Source: an uncultured Selenomonadales bacterium (GTDB lineage: Bacteria > Bacillota > Negativicutes > Acidaminococcales > Acidaminococcaceae). From it: a DNA stretch of 34,005 bases. Numbering within the stretch: position 1 is the first letter of the stretch; the number at the start of each line of letters is the position of its first letter. Where the stretch lies: the NCBI GenBank assembly GCA_900315345.1, contig OMYP01000018.1, forward strand, positions 1 through 34,005, read 5' to 3'. This document shows positions 8,158 to 13,744 of the stretch, piece after piece. The notes under the pieces are model-generated. The model saw only the letters and a list, made by a program, of their open reading frames with translations. It was not told the origin of the DNA and did not search any database. A program made the position numbers and the translations under genes.

Positions 8158-8211
8158 GTTATATTTTTGTGTTTTTAGATATAGTTTTCGTAGTATTTGA
8201 GGAATACAACT

Positions 8212-9453
8212 CTATAGTTTTTCCTCATCGATTTTCACATCTTCATACCGAAATTTCGCGCCGTCCCGGATGAGTTCTACATCTTTAGAAGTACCTACCT
8301 GCTCAATGTAGCGCTTCACTATTACATCGCAGAATTTTTCGTCCAGCTCTATGGTGTAGCAAATCCTGTCGGTCTGTTCACAAGCAATAAGTGTCGAACC
8401 GCTCCCACCGAACGGATCCAAGACATTAAAGTTGGACATGCTGGAATTCAGAATCGGATACGCCAGCAGCGGCACCGGCTTCATGGTCGGATGATCCGCG
8501 TTCTTCTTCGGTTTGTCGAACTCCCAGACCGTCGATTCCTTCCGTCCCGTGTACCACTCATGTTTTCCGTTTTTTTTCCAGCCGAACAGGATGGGTTCAT
8601 GCTGCCACTGGTACGGAGACCGGCCCAAAACAAGGCTTTGCTTCTTCCAGATGCAGGTTCCGGACAAATAAAAACCCGCATCGCTAAAAGCTTTGCGGAA
8701 GTTGAGACCCTCTGTATCTGCGTGGAACACATAGATGCTGGCATTGTCCGTCATCACCTGTTCCATATTTGTAAAGGCCGCCAACAGGAATTGATAAAAG
8801 TCATCGTTGGCCATATTGTCATTTTTAATTTTCCCGGCGCTGCCCTCGTAATTGACGTTGTACGGCGGATCCGTCACAACCAGGTTAGCCCTGTGGCCAG
8901 CCATCAAGGTATCGAATGATTTCTCATCCGTGCTGTCCCCGCAGTACAGTCGGTGCCGGCCTAATTTCCACAGGTCGCCACGCTGGGTCATGCAGGGTTT
9001 CTTCAGTTCTGCGTCAACATCAAAATCATCATCCTTGATGCCATTTTTTATGTCGTCTTTAAACAGGTCATCCAGTTCCGCTGCTTCAAAGCCGGTCAAC
9101 GATACATCGAAGTCAGCAGCCTGAAGGTCGTAAATCAACGCCTGCAACTTTCCCCGGTCCCAGTCACCGGAAATTTTGTTCAGGGCGACATTGAGCGCCT
9201 TTTCCTTTTCCGGTGGGAAGTCCACTACTACACAGTCCAGCTCAGTAATGCCCAGCTCCTTCAGCACCTTCCAGCGCTGGTGACCGCCTACGATGTTCCC
9301 TGTCTGTTTGTTCCATATCACCGGCTCAACATATCCGAATTCCTGAATACTGCGTTTCAGCTTTTCATATTCCGGGTCGCCCGGTTGCAAATCTTTACGC
9401 GGATTGTAGTCCGCCGGAATAAGTTCAGACAACTGTTTTTTTACAATCTCCAT
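8212..9453 (-). CDS. ParB-N / DNA methyltransferase fusion
   Basis: 413 residues from the ATG at 9453 (GGAGGG upstream). Residues 1-95 are a ParB/Srx-like domain with GGHQRW (56-61) and the preceding LIPADYNPRK and IQEFGYVEPV segments. Residues about 155-413 are a DNA amino-methyltransferase. The motif DPPYNV (195-200) marks N6-adenine or N4-cytosine specificity, and DPFGGSGSTL near the C-terminus is the AdoMet-binding motif. Motif IV precedes motif I, which is the class-beta order. Such orphan enzymes occur beside TerS in many phages and are thought to protect phage DNA or mark it for packaging. The first codons overlap the small gene 9425-9601 in another frame. Confidence 0.92.
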   Translation of the reverse strand: MEIVKKQLSELIPADYNPRKDLQPGDPEYEKLKRSIQEFGYVEPVIWNKQTGNIVGGHQRWKVLKELGITELDCVVVDFPPEKEKALNVALNKISGDWDRGKLQALIYDLQAADFDVSLTGFEAAELDDLFKDDIKNGIKDDDFDVDAELKKPCMTQRGDLWKLGRHRLYCGDSTDEKSFDTLMAGHRANLVVTDPPYNVNYEGSAGKIKNDNMANDDFYQFLLAAFTNMEQVMTDNASIYVFHADTEGLNFRKAFSDAGFYLSGTCIWKKQSLVLGRSPYQWQHEPILFGWKKNGKHEWYTGRKESTVWEFDKPKKNADHPTMKPVPLLAYPILNSSMSNFNVLDPFGGSGSTLIACEQTDRICYTIELDEKFCDVIVKRYIEQVGTSKDVELIRDGAKFRYEDVKIDEEKL

Positions 9454-9601
9454 TTTCCCTCCTGCGCAGCAGCCGCTGCAGTCCCTTCTCAGCATCAGCC
9501 ACATTACCTTTGACAGCCTGACCCTTCAAAGTCCTGTACTGTTGTGGCGTCAAATATTTTTTGCACAGCTTCAGCTGGTGCATAAATTCATACAGGTTCA
9601 T
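9425..9601 (-). CDS. Small phage protein between terS and methyltransferase
   Basis: A 58-residue frame starting at the ATG at 9601, which overlaps the TerS stop as ATGA (9598-9601). Its 3' end runs 29 nt into the methyltransferase gene in another frame. The protein starts MNLYEFMHQLKLCKKYLTPQ and is rich in Lys, Leu and Arg, ending in a basic helix (GLQRLLRRRENG). I believe it is real because it fills exactly the space between two genes, has a coupled start, and contains the methyltransferase ribosome site in its 3' end. Function is unknown; it may assist the small terminase. Confidence 0.7.
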   Translation of the reverse strand: MNLYEFMHQLKLCKKYLTPQQYRTLKGQAVKGNVADAEKGLQRLLRRRENGDCKKTVV

Positions 9602-10155
9602 CCTATCCGCCCCTTCCTGGCCGTGAGCAGACGTTCCATCAGGTCATCCTGCGGAGATTGCCCACTGTACTCACTGGAGCAGTTTTCTTTCACAATCTGA
9701 TAAATTTCCATCCAAATCCTGTTAGCCTGTGACTTGTAGTCCTCCCCCATAGCCACAAATGGCGATTTCTGCGCCTTGCCCGTAGTGGGGTGCTTCGAGA
9801 GATGGCCGTATTCTGTAACAACAGCCTCGCATTGCCGCCATCTGGCCACACTCATTGCATACATTTCTAAAAGTTGGGGTGATATTAAATGGGAGCAGCC
9901 CCGCTCATGGAGCCACTCCCACGCTTCTTTATATATTGCATCCGCCTGCAGCGGTTTTCCATCTTTCTGTATTGCCGAAAGCATCTCGTCAGGTTTCGGC
10001 ATATCCCGACCTTCCAAGTCGGCTGCGTTATCAAATTGAACCACCGTGATGTTCCGCTTGCCCGGATTGCCTTCCATGAGCTTATCTGCCAGTGGCTTTT
10101 TCTTTGCCCCGGCGCCCGGCCGTGCTCCGCCACGGTTCGTTCCGTCCTTCGCCAA
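9598..10155 (-). CDS. Terminase small subunit, P27 family
   Basis: A 185-residue P27-type small terminase subunit, which recognises the phage packaging site and recruits TerL. The N-terminal GGARPGAGAKKKPLADKLMEGNPGKR is the family's usual Gly/Lys-rich start. The central part (about 72-125, YKEAWEWLHERGCSHLIS.., VARWRQCEAVV) and the LQ/LLTARKGR-type C-terminus also fit. The start is a TTG at 10155 with AGGAG about 10 nt upstream. It follows an HNH nuclease gene, the arrangement typical of cos-type phages. Confidence 0.9.
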   Translation of the reverse strand: MAKDGTNRGGARPGAGAKKKPLADKLMEGNPGKRNITVVQFDNAADLEGRDMPKPDEMLSAIQKDGKPLQADAIYKEAWEWLHERGCSHLISPQLLEMYAMSVARWRQCEAVVTEYGHLSKHPTTGKAQKSPFVAMGEDYKSQANRIWMEIYQIVKENCSSEYSGQSPQDDLMERLLTARKGRIG

Positions 10156-10315
10156 ATTTCATCAACTCCTGTTCCTGGGACCTATTACCTTGTTTGAATC
10201 CGCGTTTTTGTTTACGCGACCCCCCGCCCGGTCGTAAGAAAGGGGCCTGTAGAGATTTTAACGCCCCCTGGGGGCCGTTTTGACCTCCGACCTATACCCA
10301 GGTAAGGCCCCACCC
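10156..10315. other. GC-rich non-coding gap between HNH and terS genes, possible cos region
   Basis: A 160-bp gap with no gene, rich in C and G runs, including the near-perfect palindrome GCCCCCTGGGGGC (about 10262-10274) and a second C-rich stretch near 10300. In HNH-TerS phages the cohesive-end site normally lies next to these genes, and this is the only gap there other than the repeat array. The position fits a cos site, but I cannot identify the cut. Confidence 0.3.
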
Positions 10316-10693
10316 TCAGCCGTGCCTTAACGATTGTGGTGCAAACCTGTCTCCATCCTCGATGCTGATCCGGGAGTGGCACGGCTTGCATAGAGCCATC
10401 AAGTTCTCATCCGCATGGGTTCCGCCACGCCGCAACGGCAGGATGTGATGCACTTCCGTCGCCTTGGTCAGTCGTCCTTCCTTCCGGCACTGCTCGCACA
10501 ACGGATGCGCTGCAAGGTAACGGGCACGGATCTTTTTCCATTCGTTGCTTCCGTAAATCTTCCTCGCATTCTTATCACGACTGTACCGATCGTACTGCTG
10601 GTTCGCCAGTCGCTTATGCTCTTCGCAGTACCGGTCCTCCGTCAGCCTGGGGCAACCGGAATACCGGCACGGGTGCTTCGGTTTTCTCGGCAT
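10316..10693 (-). CDS. HNH endonuclease (packaging-associated)
   Basis: A 125-residue HNH nuclease. The core is EVHHILPLRRGGTH followed by ENLMALCKPCHSR; the double His, the Asn of DEN and the final His form the metal site, and paired Cys (CEQC upstream, CKPC downstream) give the usual structural zinc. A Cys-rich N-terminus (CRYSGCP, CEEH) adds a small zinc finger. Small HNH proteins beside terminase are required for DNA cutting in HK97-like cos phages. The ATG at 10693 has GGAGG 8 nt upstream; a GTG at 10702 is less well placed. Directly upstream of its ribosome site the periodic repeat array begins. Confidence 0.92.
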   Translation of the reverse strand: MPRKPKHPCRYSGCPRLTEDRYCEEHKRLANQQYDRYSRDKNARKIYGSNEWKKIRARYLAAHPLCEQCRKEGRLTKATEVHHILPLRRGGTHADENLMALCKPCHSRISIEDGDRFAPQSLRHG

Positions 10694-10708
10694 CCCTTTC
10701 ACCTCCGA

Positions 10709-11900
10709 TAGTCTTGTTTACAACGTGGAATGTTGCCCGACGTTTTACCACAATCTGCCCATCTTATTTACAAGACAGCAGCTTGTCCAATGTTGTGCCA
10801 CAATCTGCCCGTCTTATTTACAAGACTGCGTCTTGTCCGGTGTTGTGCCAAAACGGCCCAGCTTATCAACAACATCGCAGCTTAGGGCGAAATCCCCAGC
10901 TTACCGCCAAAATTCCGCACTTAACTAAAAAAGCCAACCTTAGTCCGAAATCCTGACCTTAACAGGCTATTTCCCAACTTAGCCGGGAATTTGCATCTTA
11001 CTGCCAAACATTCCAGCTTATCGCCAAATATTCCATCTTAGTCCGAAATCCCCAGCTTACCACCGTTTTCACACCTTAGTAGAGGTTTTTCCATCTTAAC
11101 CGGTATTTTCCAGCTTAGTTCCGTTTTTTACACCTTAACCGGTATTTTCCAGCTCTACGATCAGCACCGGCATGTTGCTTTCAATGTGGAATGTTGCCAA
11201 ATCTCGTGACAAAAATTCGGTATTGTCATTGACAACACGGCATGTTGCCCGATGTTATGCCATAATCTGCCTATCTTATCTGTAACATGGCATCTTGTCC
11301 GATGTTGTTTCAAAAGATGCCCACCTTACAGACAACATCGTAGCTTAGTGGAAAATCCCTATCTTACTACCGTTTTTTCCACCTTAGTCGGGAATTCCCA
11401 GCTTGCTGCCATTTTTCCAACCTTAGTCGGGAATTCTCACCTTAGTACCGTTTTTCCGACCTTAGTCAGAAATTCTTACCTTATTACCGTTTTTCCAACC
11501 TTAGTCCGATATTTCCAACTTAGTACCGTTTTCCCAACCTTAGTCCGAAATTCTCACCTTAGTACCGTTTTTCCGACCTTAGTCTGAAATTTCCAACTTA
11601 CTGCCATTTTTTCCATCTTAGTAGGGAATTCTCACCTTACAGCCACTTTGTCCATCTTAGTCCGAAAATTCCAACTTAATACCAATTTTTGCACCTTAAC
11701 CGGTATTTATGCCTCAACGCCTAAATCGGCATGTTATTTACAACGTGGCAGCTTACCGGTTGTTATGCCATAATCCGCCCATCTTATAAAGAAGATACCG
11801 ACTCACCGCATCTCATGCCTGAATTCTGCCATCTTATTTACAAGACAGCGTCTTGTCCGATGTTATGGCAGATTATGCCCGGATTATCGGCATCTTTCCC
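10709..11900. repeat. Long composite array of about 20-bp and 50-bp periodic repeats
   Basis: About 1.2 kb without a credible gene, built from degenerate short repeats. On the plus strand the core is CTTA, usually preceded by CA plus one base (CANCTTA; minus strand TAAGNTG). It is followed by a short CCG/GCC-like patch, then an A or T run, then a CC-rich patch. In two blocks (10862-11173 and 11325-11732) the cores are 19 or 20 nt apart, with about 16 and 21 units. Between and outside these blocks are three islands (10713-10861, 11174-11324, 11733-11882), each of three 50-bp units with phasing 19+10+21. Island units contain short inverted repeats such as CAAGAC-AGC-GTCTTG. I find no matching family. 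Possibilities are a protein-binding (centromere, origin or decoy) array or a structured untranslated leader. Confidence 0.9.
11325..11714. repeat. Right repeat block with strict 19/20-nt alternation (39-bp dimers)
   Basis: Twenty core positions (CTTA, once CTTG) lie at 11325, 11344, 11363, 11383, 11402, 11422, 11441 and so on to 11695. From 11363 the spacing alternates 20,19 without exception over 17 intervals. The two half-units differ: the 19-mer carries a TCCGAAATT-like centre and the 20-mer an ACCGTTTTT-like centre, so the true repeat is a 39-bp dimer. A/T-rich patches recur about every 10 bp. The left block (10862-11153) uses the same half-units, but its order is less regular. Confidence 0.9.
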
Positions 11901-11906
11901 GGGCAT
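11875..11906 (-). other. Hairpin capping the right end of the array
   Basis: ATGCCCGG (11875-11882) and CCGGGCAT (11899-11906) form a perfect 8-bp inverted repeat at the exact place where the 50-bp periodicity ends. It lies next to a second, stronger hairpin (11913-11941). The pair may mark the array boundary or the 5' end of an array transcript. Confidence 0.5.
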
Positions 11907-11908
11907 GG

Positions 11909-11941
11909 AAAAGCCCCCGGAAGATCCGCTCCTCCGGGGGC
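11909..11941 (-). terminator. GC-rich hairpin, terminator-like, at the array's right edge
   Basis: GCCCCCGGA (11913-11921) pairs perfectly with TCCGGGGGC (11933-11941) around an 11-nt loop. On the minus strand the stem is followed by only four T (TTTTCC), so it is a weak intrinsic terminator for leftward transcription coming from the membrane-protein gene. It could equally stabilise the 5' end of an array RNA. Confidence 0.55.
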
Positions 11942-11965
11942 CGCCCTGTATTTTCATTTTTTGCT

Positions 11966-11995
11966 ATTATAACTATATCACAGTCAAATAGTGAA
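11966..11995 (-). promoter_or_regulatory. Possible promoter reading into the array
   Basis: On the minus strand a perfect TATAAT (11971-11966) is preceded after 18 nt by TTCACT (11995-11990). Transcription from here would pass the two hairpins and the whole array before reaching the HNH gene. The -35 box is weak and the region is AT-rich, so this is a tentative call. Confidence 0.35.
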
Positions 11996-12170
11996 AAAAC
12001 AGGAAAAAACATGCAAAGCCTTTTAAATTTTTGCAATACTTTTTTATCGTAGTACGTTTTTTTACGTTTAATCAGATTCTCCCAAGTTTTTTTTCAACAG
12101 GGTTTTTATTTTCAACTTAAAGAGAATTATGATTGCGTAACAGAAGATAGTAGCGTTATTATAAATACCA

Positions 12171-12211
12171 TGCTTAGTCCGATATTCTCAAATTGACTGC
12201 CGCTTTCTAAA
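12171..12211. repeat. Orphan copy of the array dimer
   Basis: The plus strand reads CTTAGTCCGATATTCTC from 12173, one base different from the common 19-mer half-unit of the array. Nineteen bases on comes TTGACTGCCGCTTTC, which resembles the CTTACTGCCATTTTTTC type of 20-mer half-unit. It lies about 270 bp beyond the array's end, separated by AT-rich DNA without repeats. Confidence 0.7.
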
Positions 12212-12222
12212 CATAACTGAAT

Positions 12223-12525
12223 CTAACCTTTTTTAAATAACTTGTAAATAATCCAAAATATAGCAATTCCGATTAGAAGAGGAACAAACATTGCAAACGC
12301 CCCGATCGTTCCTACCACGATTGTCGTCACACATTGAATTGCGAAAAGCAACACATATGGAAAAACATAGTAATTTAAAATTGCTCCTAACCCACCTATT
12401 ATATATACATCAAGATTATTTGGAGAAGGATTTACTGCCGATGGCTTTCTTCGCAATTCGAAAATTGCATACAAAGCAAGCAATATACCTACAAAGCCTC
12501 CATACTTTAAAACAAAATTAACCAA
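12223..12525 (-). CDS. Small membrane protein, function unknown
   Basis: About 100 residues with three likely membrane segments: residues 8-24 (GGFVGILLALYAIFEL), about 42-65 (IIGGLGAILNYYVFPYVLLFAI) and about 67-95 (ending FWIIYKLF), and a basic tail KLFKKG. Two of the segments are separated by a short polar loop containing NPSPNN. The start is a TTG at 12525 with GGGAG 7 nt upstream. It is much more AT-rich than the replication and packaging genes around it and stands alone between two terminators, which suggests an acquired cargo gene. A holin is possible from size and topology, but there is no lysis neighbour, so I do not claim it. Confidence 0.6.
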   Translation of the reverse strand: MVNFVLKYGGFVGILLALYAIFELRRKPSAVNPSPNNLDVYIIGGLGAILNYYVFPYVLLFAIQCVTTIVVGTIGAFAMFVPLLIGIAIFWIIYKLFKKG

Positions 12526-12602
12526 AGCTTTACTCCCTATTAAAAATATATAATAATTTTTTTAAACACCACCATGCATTCACTTATTGTTTTAATTATA
12601 CC

Positions 12603-12641
12603 AAAAAAGAGGTGACCGTTAAACAGTCACCCCGTTTTTTT
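12603..12641. terminator. Bidirectional terminator after the DUF1492 gene
   Basis: GGTGAC (12611-12616) and GTCACC (12626-12631) form a 6-bp stem with a 9-nt loop. T-runs follow on both strands: TTTTTTT on plus at 12635-12641, TTTTTT on minus at 12608-12603. It closes the replication operon on the minus strand directly after the DUF1492 stop. Confidence 0.75.
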
Positions 12642-13053
12642 ATTCCATATTTTTTTCTTCCAGATACTCAATTGCCCGGTCGTGGATATAACGCACGTTG
12701 CGGAGGACGTAATGCATGGACACCGCAATCTCCTCCCATTTCCGGTAATTGATGTACCGCATCTCCAGAATGGTACGTCCATCCACGGACGGCACGGACT
12801 CGATCATCTCTCGCACTTCCCGCTTGATATCCACAAGCCGGTCGATATCGTCATTGATTTCATTTTGCAAATCAATGATTTTACAGATAACCGCTTCACG
12901 CCGATGCACATCGCGGGAACCGCTCACTGGCTCATTGCCAAATGTTGTGGTCGCCTTGACGGCCAGTGAGTTCAGCGATTCCAACTGTTCCAGCTTACTG
13001 TTGATCCGCAGGTCTATGTGGTATGCCTGCGACAGGAATTCAACTGTGCCCAT
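12640..13053 (-). CDS. DUF1492-family regulator (sigma70 region 4-like HTH)
   Basis: A 137-residue protein that matches DUF1492. The N-terminus (EFLSQAYHIDLRINSKLEQ) and middle coiled region (IDLQNEINDDIDRLVDIKRE) precede a C-terminal helix-turn-helix similar to sigma factor region 4 (LEMRYINYRKWEEIA..., VRYIHDRAIEYL). Members lie at the end of the early operon and are thought to switch on late genes, like ArpU/RinA-type activators. Its likely targets would be packaging and structural promoters to the left, including any promoter near the repeat array. The ATG at 13053 has AGGAGG upstream inside the overlapping 80-residue gene. Confidence 0.8.
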   Translation of the reverse strand: MGTVEFLSQAYHIDLRINSKLEQLESLNSLAVKATTTFGNEPVSGSRDVHRREAVICKIIDLQNEINDDIDRLVDIKREVREMIESVPSVDGRTILEMRYINYRKWEEIAVSMHYVLRNVRYIHDRAIEYLEEKNME

Positions 13054-13256
13054 CTTCTTTCCTCCTCCTTCTTCAACGCCTCAACCAGCGCCACCGGATC
13101 CAAATCCGTTATGGCACTAAAGTACCCATGCAAAATCCAGTCAATGATTGCCTTTTTTTCCGGGTTCGTTTCTGCCGTCCCGCCCATCCGACGATAGTCC
13201 TTAATCGCCTGGACGATGATAGCGTTCGCCAGCAGCTCATACGGATGTAATGCCAT
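13014..13256 (-). CDS. Small conserved phage protein
   Basis: An 80-residue protein starting MALHPYELLANAIIVQAIKD, a type often seen immediately before DUF1492 genes in Bacillota phages. It is mostly helical and ends in a basic tail. The ATG at 13256 has GGAGG 6 nt upstream and lies inside the end of the VRR-NUC gene; its own 3' end overlaps the DUF1492 start by 40 nt, so all three genes are coupled. No catalytic motif is visible and the function is unknown. Confidence 0.7.
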   Translation of the reverse strand: MALHPYELLANAIIVQAIKDYRRMGGTAETNPEKKAIIDWILHGYFSAITDLDPVALVEALKKEEERRWAQLNSCRRHTT

Positions 13257-13533
13257 CTCGCACCTCCAGTGCCGCTTTCACTTCATGCACAGACCGCACA
13301 ACCAACGCCGTGCCGCCTGCCGCGATGATTTTACGGATGGTCGCCTCTTGTAACTTTGTAGGCTTGCCACGGTCGGTCTTGACCTCGAATCCATAGAAGC
13401 GTCCGTCAATACAGGCAATGATATCCGGGATACCTGCCGTCCCGTACATACCGCCATGCTCTTTCCAGCAGAAGCACCCCGGTACGGTTTTCAGATATGC
13501 CATAATCATTATCACAATTTCCCGTTCTTTCAT
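13237..13533 (-). CDS. VRR-NUC nuclease
   Basis: A 98-residue protein of the VRR-NUC branch of the PD-(D/E)XK nucleases. The catalytic signature is GIPDIIACIDGRFYGFEVKT: Asp of PD, then Glu and Lys of EVK, preceded by the conserved GG-x-YGTAG region. Phage members act on branched DNA or in packaging and recombination. The ATG at 13533 is preceded by GGAGG at a long spacing of about 12 nt, so an internal ATG (residue 9 or 11) is possible. It is the first gene downstream of the consensus promoter at 13644-13672 and leads a three-gene coupled group. Confidence 0.88.
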   Translation of the reverse strand: MKEREIVIMIMAYLKTVPGCFCWKEHGGMYGTAGIPDIIACIDGRFYGFEVKTDRGKPTKLQEATIRKIIAAGGTALVVRSVHEVKAALEVRDGITSV

Positions 13534-13567
13534 CTGTCAAACACGCCTCCCTGTTCATGCGGTTTCC

Positions 13568-13579
13568 GACACATTTGAC
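13568..13579 (-). promoter_or_regulatory. Candidate operator, left copy of GTCAAATGYGTC
   Basis: The minus strand reads GTCAAATGTGTC here. The same 12-mer with one change occurs in opposite orientation at 13668-13679, overlapping the -35 box. Two inverted copies of a 12-base motif 100 bp apart around one promoter suggest a regulator binding to both and looping the DNA between them. Confidence 0.45.
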
Positions 13580-13643
13580 GCGTAATTTGCATTATATTGA
13601 TTTTTTTTAAATTAAAAATCACATACGTGTGTGTAAAGGGTAA

Positions 13644-13672
13644 TATATAAAGAGATAGGGAAATGATGTCAA
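13644..13672 (-). promoter_or_regulatory. Consensus promoter for the VRR-NUC / DUF1492 operon
   Basis: On the minus strand TTGACA (13672-13667) and TATATA (13649-13644) are separated by exactly 17 nt, a near-perfect sigma70 promoter. The 211-bp gap (13534-13744) is otherwise AT-rich and gene-free. The -35 box lies inside the 12-mer GTCAAATGCGTC (13668-13679), and a further GTCAAAT repeats 9 nt on, so the site is probably regulated. Confidence 0.75.
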
Positions 13673-13679
13673 ATGCGTC
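13668..13679 (+). promoter_or_regulatory. Candidate operator, right copy of GTCAAATGYGTC
   Basis: GTCAAATGCGTC on the plus strand, covering the -35 box of the promoter at 13644-13672. It is the inverted partner of the motif at 13568-13579. Occupation of this copy would block RNA polymerase. Confidence 0.45.
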
Positions 13680-13744
13680 AAATTTTTGGATAAATCCTGA
13701 CGGTTCTCCTGCTTGGAAAACCGCCAGGAACTGCATAACTACCA

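Larger units (their letters stand above)
11942..12222. other. AT-rich gene-free stretch with a stray repeat dimer
   Basis: About 280 bp between the array's edge hairpin and the membrane-protein gene. I see no gene on either strand. It contains the tentative leftward promoter near 11966-11995, long A/T runs (12030-12125) and, at 12171-12211, one isolated pair of array units listed separately. Confidence 0.6.

Noticed and set aside
11252..11587. Plus-strand frame encoding a 13-residue repeat (PTLVRNSHLSTVF type)
   Set aside because: It is open only because a 39-bp dimer is 13 codons long. It lacks a ribosome site, the frame is lost in the left block, and it runs against all genes.
10709..11900. 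CRISPR array
   Set aside because: The conserved parts are only 4-7 bases, the period is 19-20 or 50 nt, the intervening sequences are themselves related to each other, and no cas gene is present.
10709..11900. Tandem interspaced guide RNA (TIGR) array
   Set aside because: The alternation of two half-units with a 39-bp period looks superficially similar. However, the variable parts are repetitive, not diverse, and no protein with a Nop-like guide-binding domain is encoded nearby; the adjacent HNH protein is a normal packaging nuclease.
10709..11900. Diversity-generating retroelement repeat region
   Set aside because: No reverse transcriptase or variable C-type lectin gene is present, and there is no template/variable pair with adenine-biased changes.
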